Source of the DNA: Lepidurus packardi | Taxonomy: Eukaryota; Arthropoda; Branchiopoda; Notostraca; Triopsidae | Direction of reading: 5' to 3' | Assembly: GCA_023053545.1 (NCBI GenBank) | Contig: JAKZAN010000077.1 | Coordinates: 62,001 to 126,000, forward strand | DNA: 64,000 nt | Part shown: positions 51,501 through 63,028 of the stretch, one piece after another | Position numbering within the stretch: position 1 is the stretch's first letter | Layout: every line of letters begins with the position of its first letter | The notes under the pieces: model-generated | Told to the model about the DNA's origin: nothing | Databases searched by the model: none | Seen by the model: only the letters and a program-made list of their open reading frames with translations | Program-made: the position numbers and the translations under genes

Positions 51501-52532
51501 TCCGTAATGAATAAATTCAGTCCGTAAGGAATTAATAAAATCCGTACGGAATTAATTCAGTTCGTAAGGAATTTATTCAGTCCGTAAGGAATTAATAATA
51601 TCCGTACGGAATTAATTCAGTCCATAAGGAATTAATAAAATCCGTACGGAATTAATTCAGACCGTAAGGAATTAATTCAGTCCGTATGAAATTAATTCAG
51701 TCCGTAAGGAATTAATTAAGGAATTAATTCAGTCCGTAAGGAATTAATTCAGTCCGTAAGGAATTATTTCAGTATGTAAGGAAATAATTCAGTCCGTAAG
51801 TAATTAATTCAGTCCGTAAGGAATAACTTCAGTACGTAAAGAAATAATTCAGTCCGAAATGGATTAATTAAGTCCGTAATGAATTAATTCAGTCCGTAAG
51901 GAATTAATAAAATCCGTACGGAATTAATTCAGACCGTAAGGAATTAATTAAGTACGTAAGGAATTAACTGAGTCCGAAAGGAATTAATTCAGTCCGTAAG
52001 GAATTAATTCAGTCCGTAAGGATTTAATTCAGTCAGTAAGGAATTAATTCAGTCCGTAAGGAATTAATTCAGTCCGTAAGGAATTAATTCAGTCCGTAAG
52101 GATTTAATTCAGTCCGTAAGGTATTAATTCAGTCCGTAAGGAATTAATTCAGTCCGTAAGGAATTAATTCAGTCTGTAATGGATTAATTAAGTCCGTAAT
52201 GAATAAATTCAGTCCGTAAGGAATTAATAAAATCCGTACGGAATTAATTCAGTTCGTAAGGAATTTATTCAGTCCGTAAGGAATTAATAAAATCCGTACG
52301 GAATTAATTCAGTCCGTAAGGAATTAATAAAATCCGTACGGAATTAATTCAGACCGTAAGGAATTAATTAAGTACGTAAGGAATTAATTAAGTCCGTAAG
52401 GAATTAATTCAGTCCGTAAGGAATTAATTTAGTCCGTAAGGAATTAATTCAGTCCGTAAGGAATTAATTCAGTCAGTAAGGAATTAATTCAGTCCGTATG
52501 AAATTAATTCAGTCCGTAAGGAATTAATTAAG

Positions 52533-54005
52533 GAATTAATTCAGTCCGTAAGGAATTAATTCAGTCCGTAAGGAATTATTTAAGTATGTAAGGAAATAAT
52601 TCAGTCCGTAAGTAATTAATTCAGTCCGTAAGGAATAACTTCAGTACGTAAAGAAATAATTCAGTCCGAAATGGATTAATTAAGTCCGAAATGAATTAAT
52701 TCAGTCCGTAAGGAATTAATAAAATCCGTACGGAATTAATTCAGAAGGTAAGGAATTAATTAAGTACGTAAGGAATTAACTAAGTCCGAAAGGAATTAAT
52801 TCAGTCCGTAAGGAATTAATTCAGTCCGTAAGGATTTAATTCAGTCAGTAAGGAATTAATTCAGTCCGTAAGGAATTAATTCAGTCCGTAAGGAATTAGT
52901 TCAGTCCGTAAGGATTTAATTCAGTCCGTAAGGTATTAATTCAGTCCGTAAGGAATTAATTCAGTCCGTAAGGAATTAATTCAGTCTGTAATGGATTAAT
53001 TAAGTCCGTAATGAATAAATTCAGTCCGTAAGGAATTAATAAAATCCGTACGGAATTAATTCAGTCCGTAAGGAATTAATAAAATCCGTAAGGAATTAAT
53101 TCAGTCCGTAAGGAATTAATTCAGTCCGTAAGGAATTAATTCAGTCCGTATGAAATTAATTCAGTCCGTAAGGAATTAATTAAGGAATTAATTCAGTCCA
53201 TAAGGAATTAATTCAGTCCGTAAGGAATAACTTCAGTACGTAAGGAAATAATTCAGTCCGTAATGGATTAATTAAGTCCGTAATGAATTAATTCAGTCCG
53301 TAAGGAATTAATAAAATCCGTACGGAATTAATTCAGACCGTAAGGAATTAATTAAGTACGTAAGGAATTAATTCAGTCCGTAAGGAATTAATTCAGTCCG
53401 TAAGGAATTAATTCAGTCCGTAAGGAATTAATTCAGTCCGTAAGGAATTATTTAAGTATGTAAGGAAATAATTCAGTCCGTAAGTAATTAATTCAGTCCG
53501 TAATGAATAACTTCAGTACGTAAAGAAATAATTCAGTCCGAAATGGATTAATTAAGTCCGAAATGAATTAATTCAGTCCGTAAGGAATTAATAAAATCCA
53601 TACGGAATTAATTCAGACCGTAAGGAATTAATTAAGTACGTAAGGAATTAACTAAGTCCGAAAGGAATTAATTCAGTCCGTAAGGAATTAATTCAGTCCG
53701 TAAGGATTTAATTCAGTCAGTAAGGAATTAATTCAGTCCGTAAGGAATTAATTCAGTCCGTAAGGAATTAGTTCAGTCCGTAAGGATTTAATTCAGTCCG
53801 TAAGGTATTAATTCAGTCCGTAAGGAATTAATTCAGTCCGTAAGGAATTAATTCAGTCTGTAATGGATTAATTAAGTCCGTAATGAATAAATTCAGTCCG
53901 TAAGGAATTAATAAAATCCGTACGGAATTAATTCAGTCCGTAAGGAATTAATAAAATCCGTAAGGAATTAATTCAGTCCGTAAGGAATTAATTCAGTCTG
54001 TAATG
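52533..54005 (+). repeat. 872-bp tandem duplication
   Basis: The rare ATTATTTAAGT monomer (GGAATTATTT at 52572 and 53444) and the CTGTAATGG monomers at 52985 and 53857 are offset 872, with the same variants between. Private differences include CAGAAGG (52743) and CCATACGG (53599). Each copy is followed by a different module, so the right copy ends near 54005. Confidence 0.78.
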
Positions 54006-56875
54006 GATTAATTAAGTCCGTAATCGATTAATTAAGTCCGTAATGAATTAATTCAGTCCGTATGAAATTAATTCAGACCGTAAGGAATTAATTAAGTACG
54101 TAAGGAATTAATTAAGTCCGTAAGGAATTAATTCAGTCCGTAAGGAATTAATTCAGTCCGTAATCGATTAATTAAGTCCGTAATGAATTAATTCAGTCCG
54201 TATGAAATTAATTCAGTCCGTAAGGAATTAATTAAGGAATTAATTCAGTCCGTAAGGAATTAATTCAGTCCGTAAGGAATTATTTCAGTATGTAAGGAAA
54301 TAATTCAGTCCGTAAGTAATTAATTCAGTCCGTAAGGAATAACTTCAGTACGTAAAAAAATAATTCAGTCCGTAATGGATTAACTAAGTCCGTAATGAAT
54401 TAATTCAGTCCGTAAGGAATTAATAAAATCCGTACGGAATTAATTCAGACCGTAAGGAATTAATTAAGTACGTAAGGAATTAACTAAGTCCGAAAGGAAT
54501 TAATTCAGTCCGTAAGGAATTAATTCAGTCCGTAAGGAATTAATTAAGTCCGTAAGGAATTAATTCAGTCCGTAAGGAATTAATTTAGTCCGTAAGGAAT
54601 TAATTCAGTCCGTAAGGAATTAATTAAGTCAGTAAGGAATTAATTCAGTCCGTAAGGAATTAATTCAGTCCGTAAGGAATTAATTCAGTCCGTAAGGATT
54701 TAATTCAGTCCGTAAGGTATTAATTCAGTCCGTAAGGAATTAATTCAGTCCGTAAGGAATTAATTCAGTCCGTAAGGAATTAATTCAGTCCGTAAGGATT
54801 TAATTCAGTCCGTAAGGAATTAATTCAGTCCGTAAGGAATTAATTCAGTCCGTATGAAATTAATTCAGTCCGTAAGGAATTAATTAAGGAATTAATTCAG
54901 TCCGTAAGGAATTAATTCAGTCCGTAACGAATAACTTCAGTACGTAAGGAAATAATTCAGTCCGTAATGGATTAATTAAGTCCGTAATGAATTAATTCAG
55001 TCCGTAAGGAATTAATAAAATCCGTACGGAATTAGTTCAGGCCGTAAGGAATTAATTCAGTCCGTAAGGAATTAATTCAGTCCGTAAGGAATTAATTCAG
55101 TCCGTAAGGAATTAATTCAGTCAGTAAGGAATTAATTCAGTCCGTAAGGAATTAATTCAGTCCGTAAGGAATTAATTCAGTCCGTAAGGATTTAATTCAG
55201 TCCGTAAGGTATTAATTCAGTCCGTAAGGAATTAATTCAGTCCGTAAGGAATTAATTCAGTCCGTATGAAATTAATTCAGTCCGTAAGGAATTAATTAAG
55301 GAATTAATTCAGTCCATAAGGAATTAATTCAGTCCGTAAGGAATAACTTCAGTACGTAAGGAAATAATTCAGTCCGTAATGGATTAATTAAGTCCGTAAT
55401 GAATTAATTCAGTCCGTAAGGAATTAATAAAATCCGTACGGAATTAATTCAGTCCGTAAGGAATTAATAAAATCCGTAAGGAATTAATTCAGTCCGTAAG
55501 GAATTAATTCAGTCTGTAATGGATTAATTAAGTCCGTAATCGATTAATTAAGTCCGTAATGAATTAATTCAGTCCGTATGAAATTAATTCAGACCGTAAG
55601 GAATTAATTAAGTACGTAAGGAATTAATTAAGTCCGTAAGGAATTAATTCAGTCCGTAAGGAATTAATTCAGTCCGTAATCGATTAATTAAGTCCGTAAT
55701 GAATTAATTCAGTCCGTATGAAATTAATTCAGTCCGTAAGGAATTAATTAAGGAATTAATTCAGTCCGTAAGGAATTAATTCAGTCCGTAAGGAATTATT
55801 TCAGTATGTAAGGAAATAATTCAGTCCGTAAGTAATTAATTCAGTCCGTAAGGAATAACTTCAGTACGTAAAAAAATAATTCAGTCCGTAATGGATTAAC
55901 TAAGTCCGTAATGAATTAATTCAGTCCGTAAGGAATTAATAAAATCCGTACGGAATTAATTCAGACCGTAAGGAATTAATTAAGTACGTAAGGAATTAAC
56001 TAAGTCCGAAAGGAATTAATTCAGTCCGTAAGGAATTAATTCAGTCCGTAAGGAATTAATTAAGTCCGTAAGGAATTAATTCAGTCCGTAAGGAATTAAT
56101 TTAGTCCGTAAGGAATTAATTCAGTCCGTAAGGAATTAATTAAGTCAGTAAGGAATTAATTCAGTCCGTAAGGAATTAATTCAGTCCGTAAGGAATTAAT
56201 TCAGTCCGTAAGGATTTAATTCAGTCCGTAAGGTATTAATTCAGTCCGTAAGGAATTAATTCAGTCCGTAAGGAATTAATTCAGTCCGTAAGGAATTAAT
56301 TCAGTCCGTAAGGATTTAATTCAGTCCGTAAGGAATTAATTCAGTCCGTAAGGAATTAATTCAGTCCGTATGAAATTAATTCAGTCCGTAAGGAATTAAT
56401 TAAGGAATTAATTCAGTCCGTAAGGAATTAATTCAGTCCGTAACGAATAACTTCAGTACGTAAGGAAATAATTCAGTCCGTAATGGATTAATTAAGTCCG
56501 TAATGAATTAATTCAGTCCGTAAGGAATTAATAAAATCCGTACGGAATTAGTTCAGGCCGTAAGGAATTAATTCAGTCCGTAAGGAATTAATTCAGTCCG
56601 TAAGGAATTAATTCAGTCCGTAAGGAATTAATTCAGTCAGTAAGGAATTAATTCAGTCCGTAAGGAATTAATTCAGTCCGTAAGGAATTAATTCAGTCCG
56701 TAAGGATTTAATTCAGTCCGTAAGGTATTAATTCAGTCCGTAAGGAATTAATTCAGTCCGTAAGGAATTAATTCAGTCCGTATGAAATTAATTCAGTCCG
56801 TAAGGAATTAATTAAGGAATTAATTCAGTCCATAAGGAATTAATTCAGTCCGTAAGGAATAACTTCAGTACGTAA
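53890..56875 (+). repeat. 1516-bp tandem duplication
   Basis: Private variants recur at offset 1516: the long A run GTAAAAAAAT (54352/55868), CCGTAACG (54922/56438) and GGAATTAGTTCAGG (55029/56545), with 32-mers at 54218/55734, 54870/56386 and 55282/56798. The junction near 55405 joins CCGTAATGAATT to a block that the left copy enters from CCGTAATGAATA. I noticed no difference between the copies, so the event is recent. Confidence 0.88.
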
Positions 56876-56885
56876 AGAAATAATT
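56861..56885 (+). repeat. Scar of a 260-bp (13-monomer) deletion
   Basis: The right copy has AACTTCAGTACGTAAGG at 59461 and AACTTCAGTACGTAAAG at 59721. The left copy has a single monomer here, preceded by the sequence that precedes 59461 and followed by the sequence that follows 59721. The loss is an exact multiple of the monomer length and falls between two near-identical monomers, which fits intra-array exchange or slippage. Confidence 0.82.
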
Positions 56886-57909
56886 CAGTCCGAAATGGAT
56901 TAATTAAGTCCGTAATGAATTAATTCAGTCCGTAAGGAATTAATTCAGTCCGTAAGGATTTAATTCAGTCAGTAAGGAATTAATTCAGTCCGTAAAGAAT
57001 TAATTCAGTCCGTAAGGAATTAATTCAGTCCGTAAGGATTTAATTCAGTCCGTAAGGTATTAATTCAGTCCGTAAGGAAATAATTCAGTCCGTAAGGAAT
57101 TAATTCAGTCTGTAATGGATTAATTAAGTCCGTAATGAATAAATTCAGTCCGTAAGGAATTAATAAAATCCGTAAGGAATTAATTCAGTCCGTAAGGAAT
57201 TAATTCAGTCTGTAATGGATTAATTAAGTCCGTAATGAATTAATTCAGTCCGTATGAAATAAATTCAGTCCGTAAGGAATTAATAAAATCCGTACGGAAT
57301 TAATTCAGTTCGTAAGGAATTTATTCAGTCCGTAAGGAATTAATAAAATCCGTACGGAATTAATTCAGTCCGTAAGGAATTAATAAAATCCGTACGGAAT
57401 TAATTCAGACCGTAAGGAATTAATTAAGTACGTAAGGAATTAATTAAGTCCGTAAGGAATTAATTCAGTCCGTAAGGAATTAATTTAGTCCGTAAGGAAT
57501 TAATTCAGTCCGTAAGGAATTAATTCAGTCAGTAAGGAATTCATTCAGTCCGTAAGGAATTAATTCAGTCCGTAAGGAATTAATTCAGTCCGTAAGGATT
57601 TAATTCAGTCCGTAAGGTATTAATTCAGTCCGTAAGGAATTTATTCAGTCCGTAAAGAATTAATAAAATCCGTACGGAATTAATTCAGTACGTAAGGAAT
57701 TAATAAAATCCGTACGGAATTAATTCAGACCGTAAGGAATTAATTAAGTACGTAAGGAATTAATTAAGTCCGTAAGGAATTAATTCAGTCCGTAAGGAAT
57801 TAATTTAGTCCGTAAGGAATTAATTCAGTCCGTAAGGAATTAACTCAGTCCGTAATCGATTAATTAAGTCCGTAATGAATTAATTCAGTCCGTATGAAAT
57901 TAATTCAGT

Positions 57910-57973
57910 CCGTAAGGAATTAATTAAGGAATTAATTCAGTCCGTAAGGAATTAATTAAGGAATTAATTCAGT
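57910..57973 (+). repeat. Two adjacent 32-bp monomers, left copy
   Basis: Two long monomers stand back to back (57910-57941 and 57942-57973). I saw this arrangement only here and at 60770-60833, which is its duplicate at offset 2860. Confidence 0.85.
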
Positions 57974-60769
57974 CCGTAAGGAATTAATTCAGTCCGTAAG
58001 GAATTATTTCAGTATGTAAGGAAATAATTCAGTCCGTAAGTAATTAATTCAGTCCGTAAGGAATAACTTCAGTACGTAAAGAAATAATTCAGTCCGTAAT
58101 GGATTAACTAAGTCCGTAATGAATTAATTCAGTCCGTAAGGAATTAATAAAATCCGTACGGAATTAATTCAGACCGTAAGGAATTAATTAAGTACGTAAG
58201 GAATTAACTAAGTCCGAAAGGAATTAATTCAGTCCGTAAGGAATTAATTCAGTCCGTAAGGAATTAATTAAGTCCGTAAGGAATTAATTCAGTCCGTAAG
58301 GAATTAATTTAGTCCGTAAGGAATTAATTCAGTCCGTAAGGAATTAATTAAGTCAGTAAGGAATTAATTCAGTCCGTAAGGAATTAATTCAGTCCGTAAG
58401 GATTTAATTCAGTCCGTAAGGTATTAATTCAGTCCGTAAGGAATTAATTCAGTCCGTAAGGAAATAATTCAGTCCGTAAGGAATTAATTCAGTCCGTAAG
58501 GATTTAATTCAGTCCGTAAGGAATTAATTCAGTCCGTAAGGAATTAATTCAATCCGTATGAAATTAATTCAGTCCGTAAGGAATTAATTAAGGAATTAAT
58601 TCAGTCCGTAAGGAATTAATTCAGTCCGTAAGGAATAACTTCAGTACGTAAGGAAATAATTCAGTCCGTAATGGATTAATTAAGTCCGTAATGAATTAAT
58701 TCAGTCCGTAAGGAATTAATAAAATCCGTACGGAATTAATTCAGGCCGTAAGGAATTAATTCAGTCCGTAAGGAATTAATTCAGTCCGTAAGGAATTAAT
58801 TCAGTCCGTAAGGATTTAATTCAGTCCGTAAGGTATTAATTCAGTCCGTAAGGAATTAATTCAGTCCGTAAGGAATTAATTCAGTCCGTAAGGAATTAAT
58901 TCAGTCCGTAAGGATTTAATTCAGTCCGTAAGGAATTAATTCAGTCCGTAAGGAATTAATTCAGTCCGTATGAAATTAATTCAGTCCGTAAGGAATTAAT
59001 TAAGGAATTAATTCAGTCCGTAAGGAATTAATTCAGTCCGTAAGGAATAACTTCAGTACGTAAGGAAATAATTCAGTCCGTAATGGATTAATTAAGTCCG
59101 TAATGAATTAATTCAGTCCGTAAGGAATTAATAAAATCCGTACGGAATTAGTTCAGGCCGTAAGGAATTAATTCAGTCCGTAAGGAATTAATTCAGTCCG
59201 TAAGGAATTAATTCAGTCCGTAAGGAATTAATTCAGTCAGTAAGGAATTAATTCAGTCCGTAAGGAATTAATTCAGTCCGTAAGGAATTAATTCAGTCCG
59301 TAAGGATTTAATTCAGTCCGTAAGGTATTAATTCAGTCCGTAAGGAATTAATTCAGTCCGTAAGGAATTAATTCAGTCCGTATGAAATTAATTCAGTCCG
59401 TAAGGAATTAATTAAGGAATTAATTCAGTCCATAAGGAATTAATTCAGTCCGTAAGGAATAACTTCAGTACGTAAGGAAATAATTCAGTCCGTAATGGAT
59501 TAATTAAGTCCGTAATGAATTAATTCAGTCCGTAAGGAATTAATAAAATCCGTACGGAATTAATTCAGACCGTAAGGAATTAATTAAGTCCGTAAGGAAT
59601 TAATTCAGTCCGTAAGGAATTAATTCAGTCCGTAAGGAATTAATTCAGTCCGTAAGGAATTATTTCAGTATGTAAGGAAATAATTCAGTCCGTAAGTAAT
59701 TAATTCAGTCCGTAAGGAATAACTTCAGTACGTAAAGAAATAATTCAGTCCGAAATGGATTAATTAAGTCCGTAATGAATTAATTCAGTCCGTAAGGAAT
59801 TAATTCAGTCCGTAAGGATTTAATTCAGTCAGTAAGGAATTAATTCAGTCCGTAAAGAATTAATTCAGTCCGTAAGGAATTAATTCAGTCCGTAAGGATT
59901 TAATTCAGTCCGTAAGGTATTAATTCAGTCCGTAAGGAAATAATTCAGTCCGTAAGGAATTAATTCAGTCTGTAATGGATTAATTAAGTCCGTAATGAAT
60001 AAATTCAGTCCGTAAGGAATTAATAAAATCCGTAAGGAATTAATTCAGTCCGTAAGGAATTAATTCAGTCTGTAATGGATTAATTAAGTCCGTAATGAAT
60101 TAATTCAGTCCGTATGAAATAAATTCAGTCCGTAAGGAATTAATAAAATCCGTACGGAATTAATTCAGTTCGTAAGGAATTTATTCAGTCCGTAAGGAAA
60201 TAATAAAATCCGTACGGAATTAATTCAGTCCGTAAGGAATTAATAAAATCCGTACGGAATTAATTCAGACCGTAAGGAATTAATTAAGTACGTAAGGAAT
60301 TAATTAAGTCCGTAAGGAATTAATTCAGTCCGTAAGGAATTAATTTAGTCCGTAAGGAATTAATTCAGTCCGTAAGGAATTAATTCAGTCAGTAAGGAAT
60401 TCATTCAGTCCGTAAGGAATTAATTCAGTCCGTAAGGAATTAATTCAGTCCGTAAGGATTTAATTCAGTCCGTAAGGTATTAATTCAGTCCGTAAGGAAT
60501 TTATTCAGTCCGTAAAGAATTAATAAAATCCGTACGGAATTAATTCAGTACGTAAGGAATTAATAAAATCCGTACGGAATTAATTCAGACCGTAAGGAAT
60601 TAATTAAGTACGTAAGGAATTAATTAAGTCCGTAAGGAATTAATTCAGTCCGTAAGGAATTAATTTAGTCCGTAAGGAATTAATTCAGTCCGTAAGGAAT
60701 TAATTCAGTCCGTAATCGATTAATTAAGTCCGTAATGAATTAATTCAGTCCGTATGAAATTAATTCAGT

Positions 60770-60833
60770 CCGTAAGGAATTAATTAAGGAATTAATTCAG
60801 TCCGTAAGGAATTAATTAAGGAATTAATTTAGT
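60770..60833 (+). repeat. Two adjacent 32-bp monomers, right copy
   Basis: This is the duplicate of the pair at 57910. The second long monomer ends in TTTAGT instead of TTCAGT, and a third 32-mer follows at 60934. The TTTAGT end coincides with the end of the duplicated block, so the monomer may be a junction chimera. Confidence 0.8.
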
Positions 60834-63028
60834 CCGTAAGGAATTAATTCAGTCCGTAAGGAATTAATTCAGTCAGTAAGGAATTCATTCAGTCCGTAAG
60901 GAATTAATTCAGTCCGTATGAAATTAATTCAGTCCGTAAGGAATTAATTAAGGAATTAATTCAGTCCGTAAGGAATTAATTCAGTCCGTAAGGAATAACT
61001 TCAGTACGTAAGGAAATAATTCAGTCCGTAATGGATTAATTAAGTCCGTAATGAATTAATTCAGTCCGTAAGGAATTAATAAAATCCGTACGGAATTAAT
61101 TCAGGCCGTAAGGAATTAATTCAGTCCGTAAGGAATTAATTCAGTCCGTAAGGAATTAATTCAGTCAGTAAGGAATTAATTCAGTCCGTAAGGAATTATT
61201 TCAGTCCGTAAGGAATTAATTCAGTCCGTAAGGATTTAATTCAGTCCGTAAGGTATTAATTCAGTCCGTAAGGAATTAATTCAGTCCGTAAGGAATTAAT
61301 TCAGTCCGTATGAAATTAATTCAGTCCGTAAGGAATTAATTAAGGAATTAATTCAGTCCATAAGGAATTAATTCAGTCCGTAAGGAATAACTTCAGTACG
61401 TAAGGAAATAATTCAGTCCGTAATGGATTAATTAAGTCCGTAATGAATTAATTCAGTCCGTAAGGAATTAATAAAATCCGTACGGAATTAATTCAGTCCG
61501 TAAGGATTTAATTCAGTCCGTAAGGAATTAATTCAGTCCGTAAGGAATTAATTCAGTCCGTAAGGAATTAATTCAGTCTGTAATGGATTAATTAAGTCCG
61601 TAATGAATAAATTCAGTCCGTAAGGAATTAATAAAATCCGTACGGAATTAATTCAGTTCGTAAGGAATTTATTCAGTCCGTAAGGAATTAATAAAATCCG
61701 TACGGAATTAATTCAGTCCGTAAGGAATTAATAAAATCCGTACGGAATTAATTCAGACCGTAAGGAATTAATTCAGTCCGTAAGGAATTAATTTAGTCCG
61801 TAAGGAATTAATTCAGTCCGTAAGGAATTAATTCAGTCAGTAAGGAATTAATTCAGTCCGTAAGGAATTAATTCAGTCCGTAAGGAATTAATTCAGTCCG
61901 TAAGGATTTAATTCAGTCCGTAAGGTATTAATTCAGTCCGTAAGGAATTTATTCAGTCCGTAAGGAATTAATTCAGTCCGTAAGGAATTAATTCAGTCCG
62001 TAAGGATTTAATTCAGTCCGTAAGGAATTAATTCAGTCCGTAAGGAATTAATTCAGTCCGTATGAAATTAATTCAGTCCGTAAGGAATTAATTAAGGAAT
62101 TAATTCAGTCCGTAAGGAATTAATTCAGTCCGTAAGGAATAACTTCAGTACGTAAGGAAATAATTCAGTCCGTAATGGATTAATTAAGTCCGTAATGAAT
62201 TAATTCAGTCCGTAAGGAATTAATAAAATCCGTACGGAATTAATTCAGGCCGTAAGGAATTAATTCAGTCCGTAAGGAATTAATTCAGTCCGTAAGGAAT
62301 TAATTCAGTCCGTAAGGAATTAATTCAGTCCGTAAGGAATTAATTCAGTCCGTAAGGATTTAATTCAGTCCGTAAGGTATTAATTCAGTCCGTAAGGAAT
62401 TAATTCAGTCCGTAAGGAATTAATTCAGTCCGTATGAAATTAATTCAGTCCGTAAGGAATTAATTAAGGAATTAATTCAGTCCATAAGGAATTAATTCAG
62501 TCCGTAAGGAATAACTTCAGTACGTAAGGAAATAATTCAGTCCGTAATGGATTAATTAAGTCCGTAATGAATTAATTCAGTCCGTAAGGAATTAATAAAA
62601 TCCGTACGGAATTAATTCAGACCGTAAGGAATTAATTAAGTCCGTAAGGAATTAATTCAGTCCGTAAGGAATTAATTCAGACCGTAAGGAATTAATTCAG
62701 TCCGTAAGGAATTATTTCAGTATGTAAGGAAATAATTCAGTCCGTAAGTAATTAATTCAGTCCGTAAGGAATAACTTCAGTACGTAAAGAAATAATTCAG
62801 TCCGAAATGGATTAATTAAGTCCGTAATGAATTAATTCAGTCCGTAAGGAATTAATAAAATCCGTACGGAATTAATTCAGACCGTAAGGAATTAATTAAG
62901 TACGTAAGGAATTAACTAAGTCCGAAAGGAATTAATTCAGTCCGTAAGGAATTAATTCAGTCCGTAAGGATTTAATTCAGTCAGTAAGGAATTAATTCAG
63001 TCCGTAAAGAATTAATTCAGTCCGTAAG

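Larger units (their letters stand above)
56165..60826 (+). repeat. Duplication with offset 2600, then 2860
   Basis: From about 56165 to 56875 the matching sequence lies 2600 bp downstream: 32-mers 56386/58986 and 56798/59398, and GGAATTAGTTCAGG 56545/59145. From 56861 on it lies 2860 bp downstream: GTATGAAATAAATT 57253/60113 and 32-mers 57910/60770. The 260-bp step equals thirteen monomers missing from the left copy. Both copies end in two adjacent 32-mers, after which they diverge. Confidence 0.85.
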
